Shown: positions 52,947 to 63,257 of the stretch, piece after piece
How positions within the stretch are numbered: the stretch's first letter is position 1
Layout of the letters: every line of letters starts with the position of its first letter
Origin: Oncomelania hupensis
Lineage: Eukaryota; Mollusca; Gastropoda; Littorinimorpha; Pomatiopsidae
Assembly: GCA_036898135.1 (NCBI GenBank)
Contig: CM072522.1
Coordinates: forward strand, 28,201,763 to 28,265,762
Reading direction: 5' to 3'
Length of the DNA: 64,000 nt
Position numbers and translations under genes: made by a program
Notes under the pieces: model-generated
What the model was told of the DNA's origin: nothing
The model's input: only the letters and a program-made list of their open reading frames with translations
Database searches by the model: none

Positions 52947-53987
52947 TCAAAGGCATCCTCTGCATAGGCACTTTCGGGACCCTCCCTCGAGGTATGGTCT
53001 TCTGGCAAATGTCACATGATCAGCATGAAGTTTTGGCCAATAGAACACCGCCTGGATTCTGTCCGACGTCTTCGTGATGCCCAGGAGACCTCCCATGCTG
53101 GAGTCGTGAGCTACTTCCATCACTTGGCGCCCTAGGGGTAACGGTACCAAGACTTGTAGTGGTTTACCGCCGTTGACCCTCGGGTGTTGGAAGATTCTGT
53201 ACAGGATCTTGGCCTTCACCTCGAAACAGACCGTGCCACTGCCCTTGGTCACCTGGTCTTGGAAGTTCCTGTACTTGTTTAAAGTACTATCAGCTTCATG
53301 GAGCTGGATCAGCTTATCTCTGTCCACGATGGCGGCTTTGGAGTTGTCGGTGACCTTCAATGGCTTAGACGTCTTGCCTCTCTTGGCCTGGGCCCAGGTA
53401 GTAACAGCACCGACGATCCCTGGTCGGCAGGGCTGAGCCGGAGTAGCCACATTGTCCCTTAGCAGCGCTTTAAGGTCTCCATTGGGAAATGACAATGGAT
53501 CCTCCTCCTCAACCTCGACGCGTTGAGTTGAGGCAGGACTCCACTCTGGATCGGGGTCGTCGGGTCGTCTCGCGCCGTCGATATGCCCGATCATCAAATC
53601 GTGTAGGGGCTTCTTCAGGCAAACCGCTTCTACTTCTCCAATGTAGAAAGGGGTACTTATTCGAATCTTTTCAACTGGCGCTCTCACACATTTGCTGTCA
53701 GACTTAAGTGTCCATTTAGAATCGCCAGTGAATTGTTCTTTAGAGATTAGGTCTTCTCTGACGATGACCATACTGCAGCCTGAGTCTCTTAGGACCGTTA
53801 CTTCGTGATGTCCGACGCGTCTCTTGGAAACAGGCATGTTTTGGACGGTCATAGGTGTGCTGGCGATGACAAGGCTGGATTTCCCGTTCGCAAGTAGAAG
53901 TTGGCCATCAGTCATGCACTCTTGCACGTCCGCAGGAGTAGCTGTGCGCTCGGTCTCACTCGGAAGAATGACGCTCCCGCCGCACAC
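52947..53987 (-). pseudogene. Gypsy element 4 protease and start of integrase
   Basis: 346 open codons: protease with V-L-R-D-S-G-C-S (intact D-S-G) and V-I-V-R-E-D-L, the P-L-H-D-L-M-I-G-H-I block, a long spacer, then integrase R-Q-V-M-E-V-A-H-D-S-S-M-G-G-L-L-G-I (second zinc His changed to Leu) and F-Y-W-P. A short deletion near 53020 removes the C-x-x-C pair. Confidence 0.88.
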
Positions 53988-54008
53988 TTGATGGTCAGGA
54001 CTACTAGT

Positions 54009-54567
54009 CTACCGTCGATTGGAGAAACACCTCTGACGGTTGCCCGCCACTGCATTGTCCGTATTGCCCTGCTGTCCGCTACTTTTATTTTGAGGACAGT
54101 TAGCAGCTCTGTGGTCTGTAGCGTTGCAGGTGAAACAGCCTCTTGAATGCCCTTCCCTGGAAGATGGCGTGGAGTTCGTCTGTCTCTGGGTCGTCTGACA
54201 TTCCTGAATCTGGTTCTCATGGTTTCCAGTCTTCTGAAAATGTTTCGTCACCTTGGGTGGCCCCAGCGTCTTCCCGTGAGCGATGAGATATCTTTCAGTA
54301 TCCTCAGTCACATCTTTAAGCATCTGCAGCTTTCGTAATTCTAAGTGGGCCGTAAGGTCCTTGTGACAGGCATTGAGGAATTGCTCCTTCACGATCAGGT
54401 CATAAAGACTATCGTAAGACTTCCCTTCGCCTCATAATTCCTTCCACTTGCGTAAGTATGATGACAGGCGCTCCTGAAATGGCTTTGGTGCCTCGTCTGA
54501 CAAAGGCTGGCATTCGCGGAAGTGTTTACGGTAGCCCTTCTCTGCAAAAGCTGTAGCAATGCAATAG
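54009..54567 (-). pseudogene. Gypsy element 4 gag, downstream half
   Basis: The 54392-54009 frame has F-L-N-A-C-H-K-D-L, K-H-F-Q-K-T-G-N-H and the perfect CCHC knuckle C-F-T-C-N-A-T-D-H-R-A-A-N-C (about 54125). The capsid segment upstream (54393-54567) is frame-disrupted and is cut by the foldback element. Confidence 0.85.
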
Positions 54568-55724
54568 TATGGGGCGCCATGTGTCCATTTATTCTATGTG
54601 ACCATTCTATACATAGAATAAATTCTATGCACATAGAATGCATTCATTACTTGAAATTTCATTTATGAAAAAGAAACCAATATTGTAAGTCATAGAATAC
54701 AATTCTTTGTATAGAATAGCATTCTATAATATAGTGTAAAATTCTATGTCCATAATAAAATTATATGTATAGAATAACATTTTATAATAGAGAATAAGAT
54801 TCTATGTATGTAGTACAATTCTATATTATAGAATGCACTTGTATGCATAGAATTATATTCTATAACATAGAATGAATTTTGTTACAAAGATTGAATTCTA
54901 TAACATAGAATTTATTCTATGTGCATAGAATTCATTCTATAACATAGAATGATTTCTTTACCAAAAAATAACTTGCATGACATAGAATGAATTCTATACG
55001 CATATAATTCATTCTATAACATATAATGAATTCTTTAACATAAAATAAACTATATGACATAAAATAAATTCTATGTGCGTAGAATAAATTGTATAAATTC
55101 TATAATAAAGAATGAATTCTATATGCATAGAATGAATTTTATAGCATAGAATAAATTCTATGGCATAGAATCATTCTATGAAGTAAAATGAATTCTATAG
55201 GCATAGAATGAATAGTATAACATAGAATGAATAAGATGACATAGAATTTATTCTATGACATAGAATGAATTTTATAACATAGAATGAATTCTATAACATA
55301 GAATGAATTCTCTGACATAGAATTTATTCTATAGCATAGAATGAATTCTATGTTACAGAATGAATTCTAAGTCATAGAATTCATTCTATGCTATAGAATT
55401 CATTCTATGTTATAGAATTCATTCTATGCTATAGAATAAATTCTATGTCATAGAATTCATTCTTTGCTATAGAATTCATTCTATGTTATAGAATTCATTC
55501 TATGTCATAGAATAAATTCTATGTTATAGAATTCATTCTACATCATAGAATTCATTCTATGCTATAGAATTCATTCTATGTCATAGAATTCATTCTATGT
55601 CATAGAATTAATTCTATGTCAAAGAATTCATTCTATGTTATAGAATGAAATCAATATATACACATTTTAAAAAAAAATAGTAAAAACTGGGGCACTGTCA
55701 AGGTATAGAAAACATTTGGCATGG

Positions 55725-56215
55725 GACTGTATTGCAGAGAGATACACATTGCCACATCCCATTACCACACCACATCACTCTACATCACACTGCACCACAA
55801 ATGTGATGTAGGTGGGGTGGAGGGATTAGGTGATGTGATGATGTGGTCTGATTCACTCGCTTTTAAGGCATAATAGAACTGTATTGCAGATACATACATA
55901 TACATAACCACATCACATCACCACACTACATCACTCTAAATCACACCACACTGCACCACAACTGTGATGGGTGGGAGGAGTGGGATTATTAGATTATGTG
56001 ATGTGATTCACTGATGCCATGATATGTGCTGTCTGCTGCAATGTGAAGATGTGCTGCTGCTGTGATGTCGGCTGATGTGATGTGATGATTTGTTGATGTG
56101 ATGTGATTTTATGTGGTGGTGCGTTTTCACGATGATGTTGAAGCAATGTGATGCAGTGATGTGATGTGATGATGTGATTGATGTGGTGATGATGCGATGT
56201 GGAGAAGTGTCATAC
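55725..56215. repeat. GATGTG/CACATC-rich part of the foldback loop, with a tandem duplication
   Basis: An about 140-bp segment starting ACTGTATTGCAGA with CACATCAC runs occurs twice (55733-55850, 55868-55985). It is followed by the reverse type, GATGTGATGTGATG (55990-56210), so the two can pair. Confidence 0.8.
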
Positions 56216-56846
56216 AATATCTTTTTTTAATTCTAAATTTTGTTACAATTTATTAATTGTGTTTTTTAATTATATGTAAATGAAATGAATTATATGTATA
56301 TAGAATTAATTGTATAACACAGCAAGAATTGTATGACATTAAATTCCTTTTTTAACATAAAATGGATTTTATTCGTAACACTGAATACATTCTATTTTCA
56401 TAGAATTATTTTTTTAACATTTGGTGCACATAGAATGTTCTTCTATAATATATAATCCATTTTATAACATAGAATGTTCATTTTATAACATAGGATCCAT
56501 TCTATAACATAGAATGCATTCTAAAACATAAAATGTTCATTCTATAACATAAAATGTTCATTCTATAACATAGAATGTTCACTCTATAACATACGATCCA
56601 ATCTATAACATGGAATGTTCACTCTATAACATAGGATCCATTCTATAACATAGAATGTTCATTCTATAACATATAATGCTCATTCTATAACATAGAATAC
56701 ATTCTATGACATAGAATGTTCATTCTATAACATAGAATCCATTCTATAACATAGAATGTTCATTCTATAACATAAAATCCATTCTATGACATAGAATGCT
56801 CATTCTATGCGCAACTAGGTCATTCTATGTCAAACGAGGCTCGGAC

Positions 56847-56870
56847 GAATAAATGGACATGTGGCGCCCC
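56847..56870. repeat. Internal copy of the foldback terminal repeat
   Basis: GAATAAATGGACATGTGGCG followed by CCCC, in the orientation of a right-hand end, in the middle of the element. It differs from the outer right end (58113-58136) by one base (CATG against ACATG). Confidence 0.88.
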
Positions 56871-58138
56871 CTTGCAAGCGCGCGAAAACTGAAGAAATGG
56901 CTGACGTACCAAGCGCTCTGCGGGCTTTATCAGACTTCATACGGCGGAGACTGTGATGGAAGCTTCGTCATTGTTTTTGACGTACATTTATTTTGTCATT
57001 TTTGTCAGTGTGACCTGTTATTATAGCCTATGGCTTTGCCCACCATAACGTTATTGAATGTGTGTGTGTATCTGTCTGCAATACAGTCCCATGCCATAAA
57101 AATGTTCTCAATACCTTGACAGTGCCCCAGTTTTTACTATTTAAAAAAATGTATATATTGATTTCGTTCTATAACATAGAACGAATGCTATGATATAAAG
57201 TGAATTCTATGACATAGAATGAATTCTATAACATAGAATGGATTCTATGACATAGAATGAATTCTATAACAGAGAATAAATTCTATGCCAAGGATGTTTT
57301 CTATGACATGAAATTCATTATATGACAAAGAATGAATTCTATCCTATAGAATTCATTCTATGTTATAGAATGAATTCTATGTCATAGAATTCATTCTATG
57401 TTATAGAATGAATTCTATGTTATAGAGTGAATTCTAAGCCTATAGAATTAATTATATGCCTATAGAATTCATTCTATGTCATAGAATTCATTCTATGTCA
57501 TATAATTTATGCTATGTTTCAGAATTCATTGTATGCCATAGAATTCATTGTATGCTATAAAATTCATGTTTATTATAGAATTCATTTTATGTTATACGAT
57601 TTATTCTATGCACATAGAATTCATTTTATGCCATAGAATTTTTTCCATGTTAAAGAATTCATGTTGTGTTAAAGAATTCATTCTATGCACATAGAATACA
57701 TTCTATGCTATAGAATTTATTCTATGTTACCTAATCCAATCTATGTTAAAAATTTCATTCTATGTTATTGAACCTAACTCTAAGCATACAATTGCATTCT
57801 ATAATATAGATTTTTATTACATACATAGAATTTTATTTTATATTATAGAATGTTATTCTATACATAGAATTTTATTATGTACATAGATTTTTTTCAATAT
57901 AAAGAATTGCATTCTTTAGTATAGAATGTTATTTTATACATATAATTTTTTCTTTGCATAGAATTTTATACTGTATTATAGAATTTTATTTTATGACTAA
58001 CTAATTTATTTCCTTTTTAATAAATTCAATTTGAAATAAAGAATGCTTTCTGTGTGCATAGAATGCTTTCTATGTGCATAGAAATTATTCTATGTATAGA
58101 ATGATTACATAGAATAAATGGACACATGGCGCCCCATA

Positions 58139-58320
58139 AATAGGGCCACTTTCAAGACGTTGTAGTTTTTGGCGTCATCGTTCGACAGTCTGGTGTAAAC
58201 TTCGAGTGCTTGCCCCGTCAGAAGTGCACTGAGTCAAGACGCCCAGTCTTGAGGTTCTTCTAATTTTTGTTTCACTTCGTCGTTGTTCTTCTCTTTCTAG
58301 ACACTGTTCTTCTCTTTCTA
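58139..58320 (-). pseudogene. Gypsy element 4 gag, upstream remnant
   Basis: Matches element 1 at 26300-26410 (the segment with GCACTGAGTCGAATCGCCCAG) and then a Glu/Arg coiled-coil remnant (CGTTGTTCTTCTCTTTCTAG units on the plus strand). It ends at about 58320. No LTR follows. Confidence 0.85.
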
Positions 58321-58700
58321 GATGGCTATTGTTAGCTTGGTTAGGTCGACTGCCTTCTCACAGGGCTGAGCTTTAACGTTCGCCAACTCGCCAATGGCCC
58401 CTAAAAATAGTGTGTGGCGAGCTCGATTTGGGGTACCATTCGCCCGGCTGGCGACTTGAAAATACCGCCAGTGGTAGAGATTCTGTACCTGTACACGGAC
58501 TTTTGACTTGCAATGTAAAACAAAACACGCGCCAACCGCTTCTGCAGTCAGCACCGGAGACCCGTTCCGATGCATGCTAGGAAGTTAGGTAACGCTAGCA
58601 AAGCGAGGGATTTGCGAAGCAAAAATAGCCTTTTATCGCGAGACTTTTTTCTTTCCCTCGCCGCGAAACGCTTCTGCCCTGCGAGAACCTAGCCTTCTTG
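58321..58700. other. Locally GC-richer stretch, unclassified
   Basis: An 85-codon minus-strand frame (58575-58318) reads L-Y-H-W-R-Y-F-Q-V-A-S-R and T-L-F-L-G-A-I-G-E-L-A-N-V-K but I recognise no domain. Base composition differs from both neighbours. It could be a dispersed repeat. Confidence 0.3.
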
Positions 58701-58922
58701 CTTCCTTGCGTGTATCGGAATGAGTCTCTGACTTCCTTGATGAGTCACGCGAGACTTGCCGTACTTTCGATATTCCATATTCTCAGTCTTTTGTCAATCT
58801 CGAACGATGTGGCGCTTTTTAAGCGGTGTCTCGGAGCCTCCAGCAAAAAAAAAATAAAGTCCGAAGAAGAAAAAAAAACAGCAGAATAAGAAATACGAAG
58901 AAGAGAAGCGAGATCATAGAAA

Positions 58923-59430
58923 TGTCTCAGTCTGGGGGAGATGAGGGAGGGACACAAGAAGAGGAAAAAAAGACAGAGAAGTTGAAAGTAATGATGAATA
59001 TGATGATGCAGATGAAGAAGAACTGTTGGAGAGTCTGAGTGCTCAGGTTGATGATGATGATGACTTAGCTGGCCTGAAGAAGGCACACCCAAGCTCCATC
59101 AGCGCTGCTATGATAGTACTCGACATAATTGCTCACAAACCTATGCAGAGAAACGTTAATGTAATTCTACATGTGACTCTAAGTGGGGTCAATTTAGACG
59201 AGGATCCCAGACATATTACATTATTTATGAAGACAAGAGAAAATGAAAATCAGTAGCTGTACGTGTTTCATCGCCCAAGATAACTTTTACCCCTGTTCCA
59301 AATCCTAGTCATAGAATAGGGCAAATTAACCTAGCCAGCTTTGATCTGTTAGCATTTTATTTCAGCGATATGATAGTTCCTGGTAATCAAATAGAATATT
59401 TTGCTAATGAACTAAAATCAAGTTAATTAA
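58923..59430 (+). pseudogene. Broken acidic ORF of unknown family
   Basis: The ATG at 58923 starts an acidic, low-complexity reading that shifts frame in a run of seven A (58964-58970). The next frame has E-Y-D-D-A-D-E-E-E-L-L-E-S-L-S, a D5 run and the more ordered S-A-A-M-I-V-L-D-I-I-A and V-I-L-H-V-T-L-S-G-V-N-L-D up to 59256. A third frame continues I-T-F-T-P-V-P-N-P, L-A-S-F-D-L-L-A-F-Y-F and N-Q-I-E-Y-F-A-N-E-L to a TAA at 59423-59425. It looks like one gene with two frameshifts. Function unknown; it may belong with the next ORF to one mobile element. Confidence 0.4.
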
Positions 59431-59457
59431 TAAAAAGCCTTTTTTCACACTAAAATT

Positions 59458-60660
59458 TTGGTGACAAAATTGTATCCTGCAGTTGTGGAAGAAGAACTAC
59501 TACAGCACAGTGCTCCAACGTTAGACTTAACTAACGTTCAAACGTTCAGTCTGGAAGAAATAAGGAAAGTGAGGACGGAAATTAAATCAGATATCCAAAA
59601 GTACTCTAGATTCAGAAAACCGTATTCCAGCACTTTTTACGGAATAAATTACATGTCTACTGATCTAAATGGTATTAATACAGCGGAAGCTGCTACAGTG
59701 GAACCTCCGGTATAAGACCGTCCAAAATCTGATTTAAAAAACGGTCTTATTATAGAGAAGGTTTTATACCGGAAATAAGGTGGAAGGGACAGGGGGAGGG
59801 ATCGGAGGGGTATATAGTCATAATTGTTTTTATCCTTTATGATAAGCTGACAAACAACTATCTCCCTTTTCACTTCTTTGAATCTTTTTGATTCTCTCTG
59901 TCAAACTCAAAACTTTCCTCTTGCGCGACGCCATTTTGACAAGCCAGTGTAGGCAAGTAATGTCCCTTACTTGCGCGAGTAATGTCCCTTACTTGCGAAA
60001 CGATAATAGCAGACAACAGCAGGCGTACACTAACATGAGAGAAAAAACGAAAGGTCTAGTCGAAAAATTAACTGATATCTCTTTTACATTGATAAGACGG
60101 TCGTATAAAGGGCTTAAGACATGGTCGCTGGTCGCATAAACGAGGTTGTCGCATACCAGAGGTCATTTATTATTGGAAGTGAATCTGTCAGAAGTTTTCA
60201 GGTCACATAACCGAGGGAGTCGTATAACCAGAGAGACAGTTACCGGAGGTTCCACTGTATCAGCATGGGATTATTGGTTACTGGAATTGGTATACCAATT
60301 AGTATTGAATAAAGGGGTTGCTGCCGGATTATCAGCAGTGATTTCAGTTCTACTAGGTGTAATTAATACTACAGTATTTAAGAAACTAGAAACACATGAC
60401 CTCATTTCTAGCCTGGCGATAGCTAAACTTACTAGCATGAACTTAATAATTTCTAAAGCTCTAGAAACTCTCAGATTACTGCTCAAGAATGTGTAATTAT
60501 CCTGCGAGATTTTGAAGAATATAAAAAGTTGAAATATGACATACAATCTAAATCTATGTCTGTACCTGTTAATGTTGAAGAAATTAAAAAAAATAATTGA
60601 AGAAGGGAGAGTATTGGGAAGGAAGGAGCAAAATGATGCTATTAAACAAGGTAAATAGTT
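59458..60660 (+). pseudogene. Broken ORF of unknown family, split by a pogo-like MITE
   Basis: First part (59458-59695): E-E-L-L-Q-H-S-A-P-T-L-D-L-T, F-S-L-E-E-I-R-K-V and I-N-T-A-E-A-A. After the MITE the reading goes on as I-S-M-G-L-L-V-T-G-I-G-I-P-I-S-I-E to a TAA, then in other frames G-V-A-A-G-L-S-A-V-I-S-V-L-L-G-V, K-K-L-E-T-H and A-K-L-T-S-M-N, and I-L-R-D-F-E-E-Y-K-K-L-K. The hydrophobic Gly-rich segment followed by a helical, charged segment resembles an uncharacterised ORF common in marine invertebrate genomes. Name and role unknown. Three or more frameshifts. Confidence 0.45.
59696..60257. mobile_element. 562-bp MITE with pogo/Tc1-type ends and TA duplication
   Basis: Ends CAGTGGAACCTCCGGTA and TACCGGAGGTTCCACTG are perfect 17-bp inverted repeats, flanked by TA (59694-59695, 60258-60259). 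Such CAGTGGAACCTC ends are known from pogo/Tigger-type elements. Further inside, CCTTACTTGCG units and GGTCGTATAA-like blocks repeat. No transposase. Ignoring the insert and one TA lets the flanking ORF read through. Confidence 0.9.
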
Positions 60661-60684
60661 TAGAATAAATGCAGTTAACATTTT

Positions 60685-60808
60685 TCCTGGTCCTGCTGGT
60701 CTTGCAGGCCTTCCCCCTTATTCATAGTCATAGTCATAGTTTCTAATTTATACTGGCCTCCAGTGTATGCAAACTCTTTAGTAACCCTTACCCTCTTTGT
60801 GTCACTGG
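60685..60808 (-). pseudogene. Short coding-like remnant sharing a 20-bp segment with the polymerase fragment
   Basis: Minus-strand frame reads V-T-K-E-F-A-Y-T-G-G-Q-Y-K-L-E-T. The V-T-K-E-F-A-Y coding bases (60766-60786) match 28003-28023, the last codons of the Maverick polymerase fragment, with one difference. Whether this is polymerase or a neighbouring gene of the same element is not clear. Confidence 0.35.
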
Positions 60809-61412
60809 CGCAAAATGTTTTTTTAGTCGTCACTGCACATGGTTCTTAGACTATATAGTTGTGTTAGGGTATGGTTTAACTTTTTTCACCTCCATTATCA
60901 AAAATAAAACCATCATTAGATGTATTTTCAATGCAGTGTTTTTTTAAATTTAATTTTGGATATATCAAAATGAGTGTGCCATGTGCACAGACCATTATGA
61001 ATCTTGTCTAACACAGTGACATTCTAGTTGTACTGAATCTAACACACTCAATAATAACAAAATCTCTGTTTAAAATGAAGCCTGTTGACTTAGGTAAATT
61101 GGATCTTGCAGACATTGGTAAGCTTGTTGAAATTTCAACATTATCTATGACAACAAAAGATTACCTCGTTAAGCTAAAAATACTTCCATCAGAAACCACA
61201 TATAATCTTTGACCTAATTGTCTGTTCAATTAAAATCTGGCTTGCCGGTTGATTTGTAAAATAAAAGTAATAATATCAGTAAATAATCTTTTTGTTTATG
61301 TTTCAAATATAACACAGAATTACTAAGATCAGTGCAAATTACATGATAATATAGAGGGATGAAGAAAAGTCAAAATAGATGTATTTTGAGAATGAGATGC
61401 CTACTTCAAGAC
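60809..61412. other. AT-rich stretch; one small ORF
   Basis: A 45-codon plus-strand ORF (61075-61212; M-K-P-V-D-L-G-K-L-D-L-A-D-I-G-K-L-V) has an even, coding-like composition but no domain that I know. It lies downstream of the broken ORFs at 58.9-60.7 kb and could be part of the same element. Nothing else seen. Confidence 0.35.
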
Positions 61413-61602
61413 CAGTGGCGTAGCTAGAGGAGGTGGAGGGGGTGCAAATTCGAAAGTCCCCCCTGGCCTCCACTTGAGGGGGGCTCCAAAGGAGTGTAAA
61501 AAAAATTACATTAAATATTAAATATTACGCCACCAGTCAAATTGCAGGGGCCTCCAAAGAGGCCAAGCTCCCCGGACCCCCAAATCCCTAGCTACGCCAC
61601 TG
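61413..61602. mobile_element. 190-bp hAT-type MITE with 8-bp duplication
   Basis: Ends CAGTGGCGTAGCTAG and CTAGCTACGCCACTG are 15-bp inverted repeats. TTCAAGAC is duplicated at 61405-61412 and 61603-61610. Eight-bp duplications and CAGTGGCG ends are typical of hAT elements. The inside has C- and G-runs. Confidence 0.93.
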
Positions 61603-61610
61603 TTCAAGAC

Positions 61611-62203
61611 AGCATTTAAGACGCTTTAAAATAGCATATATTTAAAGAAAAATAGGGTGAGTGAGGAATGAGTGCTAATGTACTCAAAAAGCACTTATTT
61701 AAGAGAAAGAGGGGGGCTGAGATTTTGTGGTGTTGAACAGCCATTTTTCCTATCTGTGAAGTACCTTTACATAAAAACTCAACAAAATTGCTTCAGCCAT
61801 TTGTTATATATCGAGCAAATCATGTTCATCGACAAAATGACTCCAATAACTTTGACCTTTGTGGTAGAGCAAATATGATGAGGCTTGGAGGAAGACCACT
61901 AACCTAGTTAATGTTTTCCGTTATATCTGTGGAATATGGCCAAAAAGGTTCAGCAACAGTTCATGTTTTCGACATGGTTCAGTAAGCAAGTCGGAATTGA
62001 ATGTATTTCCACATCAGTCAGTATTTGATACAATAGTGTAGGAAATTTGTATTTTTTTAGCGAGCGAGCTTGGAGTGTTATCTAAATCGTGTCAATAACG
62101 AGTTTCTGGGTTTGAATCAACGAGGAAAGCTTCTTTTTTTCCTAGTAAGTAGATTATATCTTAAGTTATAGTTATCATAGCTGCCACAATGAAAAGTATT
62201 TCA
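61611..62203. other. Intron sequence, nothing recognised
   Basis: No repeat or ORF that I can support. It lies just downstream (minus strand) of the CUB/LDLa exon donor. A 68-codon plus-strand frame at 61672 shows no domain. Confidence 0.45.
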
Positions 62204-62208
62204 GTTAC

Positions 62209-63257
62209 CTTAACTATAAGTGTGTCAAATGGACACACATGGGAGCTGCTGTTTCCCTGAAAACACCCGTCCTCATCTTCATGCCTTTCACATTCCTGTT
62301 TCAAATTGCAGTCAAGATGTTGTCGGAAGACATCATAGTTCTGTGTACAGTCGAACTGACCACTGACATGTTGATGTGGTCTTCTTGAGTGGTCATGAAA
62401 TGAATATAACATCTTAAAACCACTGTAGTGTCCATCAGCATTTGTCTGAAACTGTAACATTAAGGACGTGTTGTACACTGCTGCTGTTATACTTTGAGCC
62501 CCGCACTTTCGCCATAGTAAGTCATGCCTGGTCGATGAAAAGTATGAATATAGTTCAAGATAATCTCTACAAACCAGACTTTTGATTCCCACTGCATTGA
62601 CTCGCATAGATTCGTCTGGCAAATCAAACTTAGAGAAACTAGTCATGACGACACTATTGTCTGGTAAGTCAAGTGTGCAAGACGAGCTAAACAACGCGGG
62701 ATAAGCCAAGTTTTGAAAAAATCCTGGTGTTGTCACCAAGCCAGAGGCGTTGTGAGGAAAAGCGCTTTGCAACAGTTGACGATCGCTTTTGGAATTAGCA
62801 AAAACACAGACATTGAAGTCACTGAGTTCATCTGAATACGTGTAAAATTCCAGAAAAAGTGTGTTCGTTCCTGTGGGGAAAAATTTTGATTTCGGTAGGA
62901 ACGGACCGTAGAACCGCATGTCTGGCGGAAGAAGGAGTGGGCATGACCAATCGGTGTAATAAGTTCTGTTGGTTCCACGCAAAGCTTGGAGACTGTCGTA
63001 TGCTTCTATTACGGTATCTCTACTAGGTCCACAAGACAGCAGATTGGCATAAGAATTTATGAACAAATCACCATTCACAGAAATTGCAACAAAGCATTGA
63101 AAAACGTAGGGAAGAGCCCCTTCGTAAGTGTCTGCATTAACAAAGCCATGAATGATGGCACCTTCTGTAGCATTGATCTCAATCATGGTGTTGGGTGAAC
63201 AGTTGTTGATGTCGATGTCGTACTGCGGTAATGACGTCTTGGTCACAATATCAGAAT
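62209..63257 (-). CDS. Exon coding a CUB domain and a variant LDL-receptor class A domain
   Basis: Open over 1,049 bp. The first ~150 residues are a Cys-containing extracellular region with N-glycosylation sites and may be a diverged CUB domain. A clearer CUB domain follows: V-T-T-P-G-F-F-Q-N-L-A-Y-P, a S-S-S-C start, C-R-D-Y-L-E-L-Y-S and R-K-C-G. Then F-D-C...L-D-C-N-L-K-Q-E-C...E-D-E-D-G-C, an LDLa module that keeps the acidic Ca-binding end but only four of six Cys, as in some molluscan receptors. A TTTTACAG acceptor precedes 63257 and an AAG/GTAACT donor follows 62209 in phase 0. Read past the donor it stops at 62161 with no sensible ending. The ATG at 63279 lies upstream of the acceptor, so it is probably not a true start; a signal-peptide exon should lie beyond 64000. 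Confidence 0.82.

Larger units (their letters stand above)
50084..54567 (-). mobile_element. Gypsy element 4, a sister of element 1, main part
   Basis: Order on the minus strand: gag, protease, integrase, RT, RNase H, partial LTR. It is the same family as element 1 and keeps several segments that element 1 lost (RNase H, integrase Glu region). Gag is split at 54567 by the foldback element and continues at 58139 to about 58320. No 5' LTR or leader is found. Confidence 0.93.
54568..58138. mobile_element. 3.57-kb foldback element of short palindromic AT-rich units, AATAG duplication
   Basis: Inserted in gag of element 4. AATAG is present at 54563-54567 and 58139-58143; element 1 has the uninterrupted site (GCAATAGGGG at about 26300). 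The outer ends are inverted repeats starting TATGGGGCGCCATGTGTCC and alike for about 80 bp. Arms (54568-55745 and 57060-58138) are built of 19-21-bp units around ATTCTAT...ATAGAAT, each unit itself a small dyad and many carrying GAATTC. The inner ends of the arms share an about 110-bp inverted non-repeat block (55640-55745 against 57065-57175). The loop (about 1.3 kb) has GATGTG-rich DNA, more palindromic units and a further copy of the terminal repeat at 56847-56870. No ORF. A non-autonomous DNA element is the likeliest class; superfamily unknown. Confidence 0.9.

Noticed and set aside
54568..58138. The regular palindromic units as a CRISPR array
   Set aside because: Units are contiguous dyads with no unique spacers, in eukaryotic DNA, inside a transposon with terminal inverted repeats and a target duplication.
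54568..58138. TA as the duplicated target of the foldback element (mariner type)
   Set aside because: The uninterrupted site in element 1 lacks the extra TA, and the 5-bp AATAG duplication explains both flanks exactly.
62161..62203. The last hydrophobic residues of the CUB ORF (to 62161) as a membrane anchor
   Set aside because: Too short, and they lie behind a consensus AAG/GTAACT donor, so they are probably intron sequence read through.
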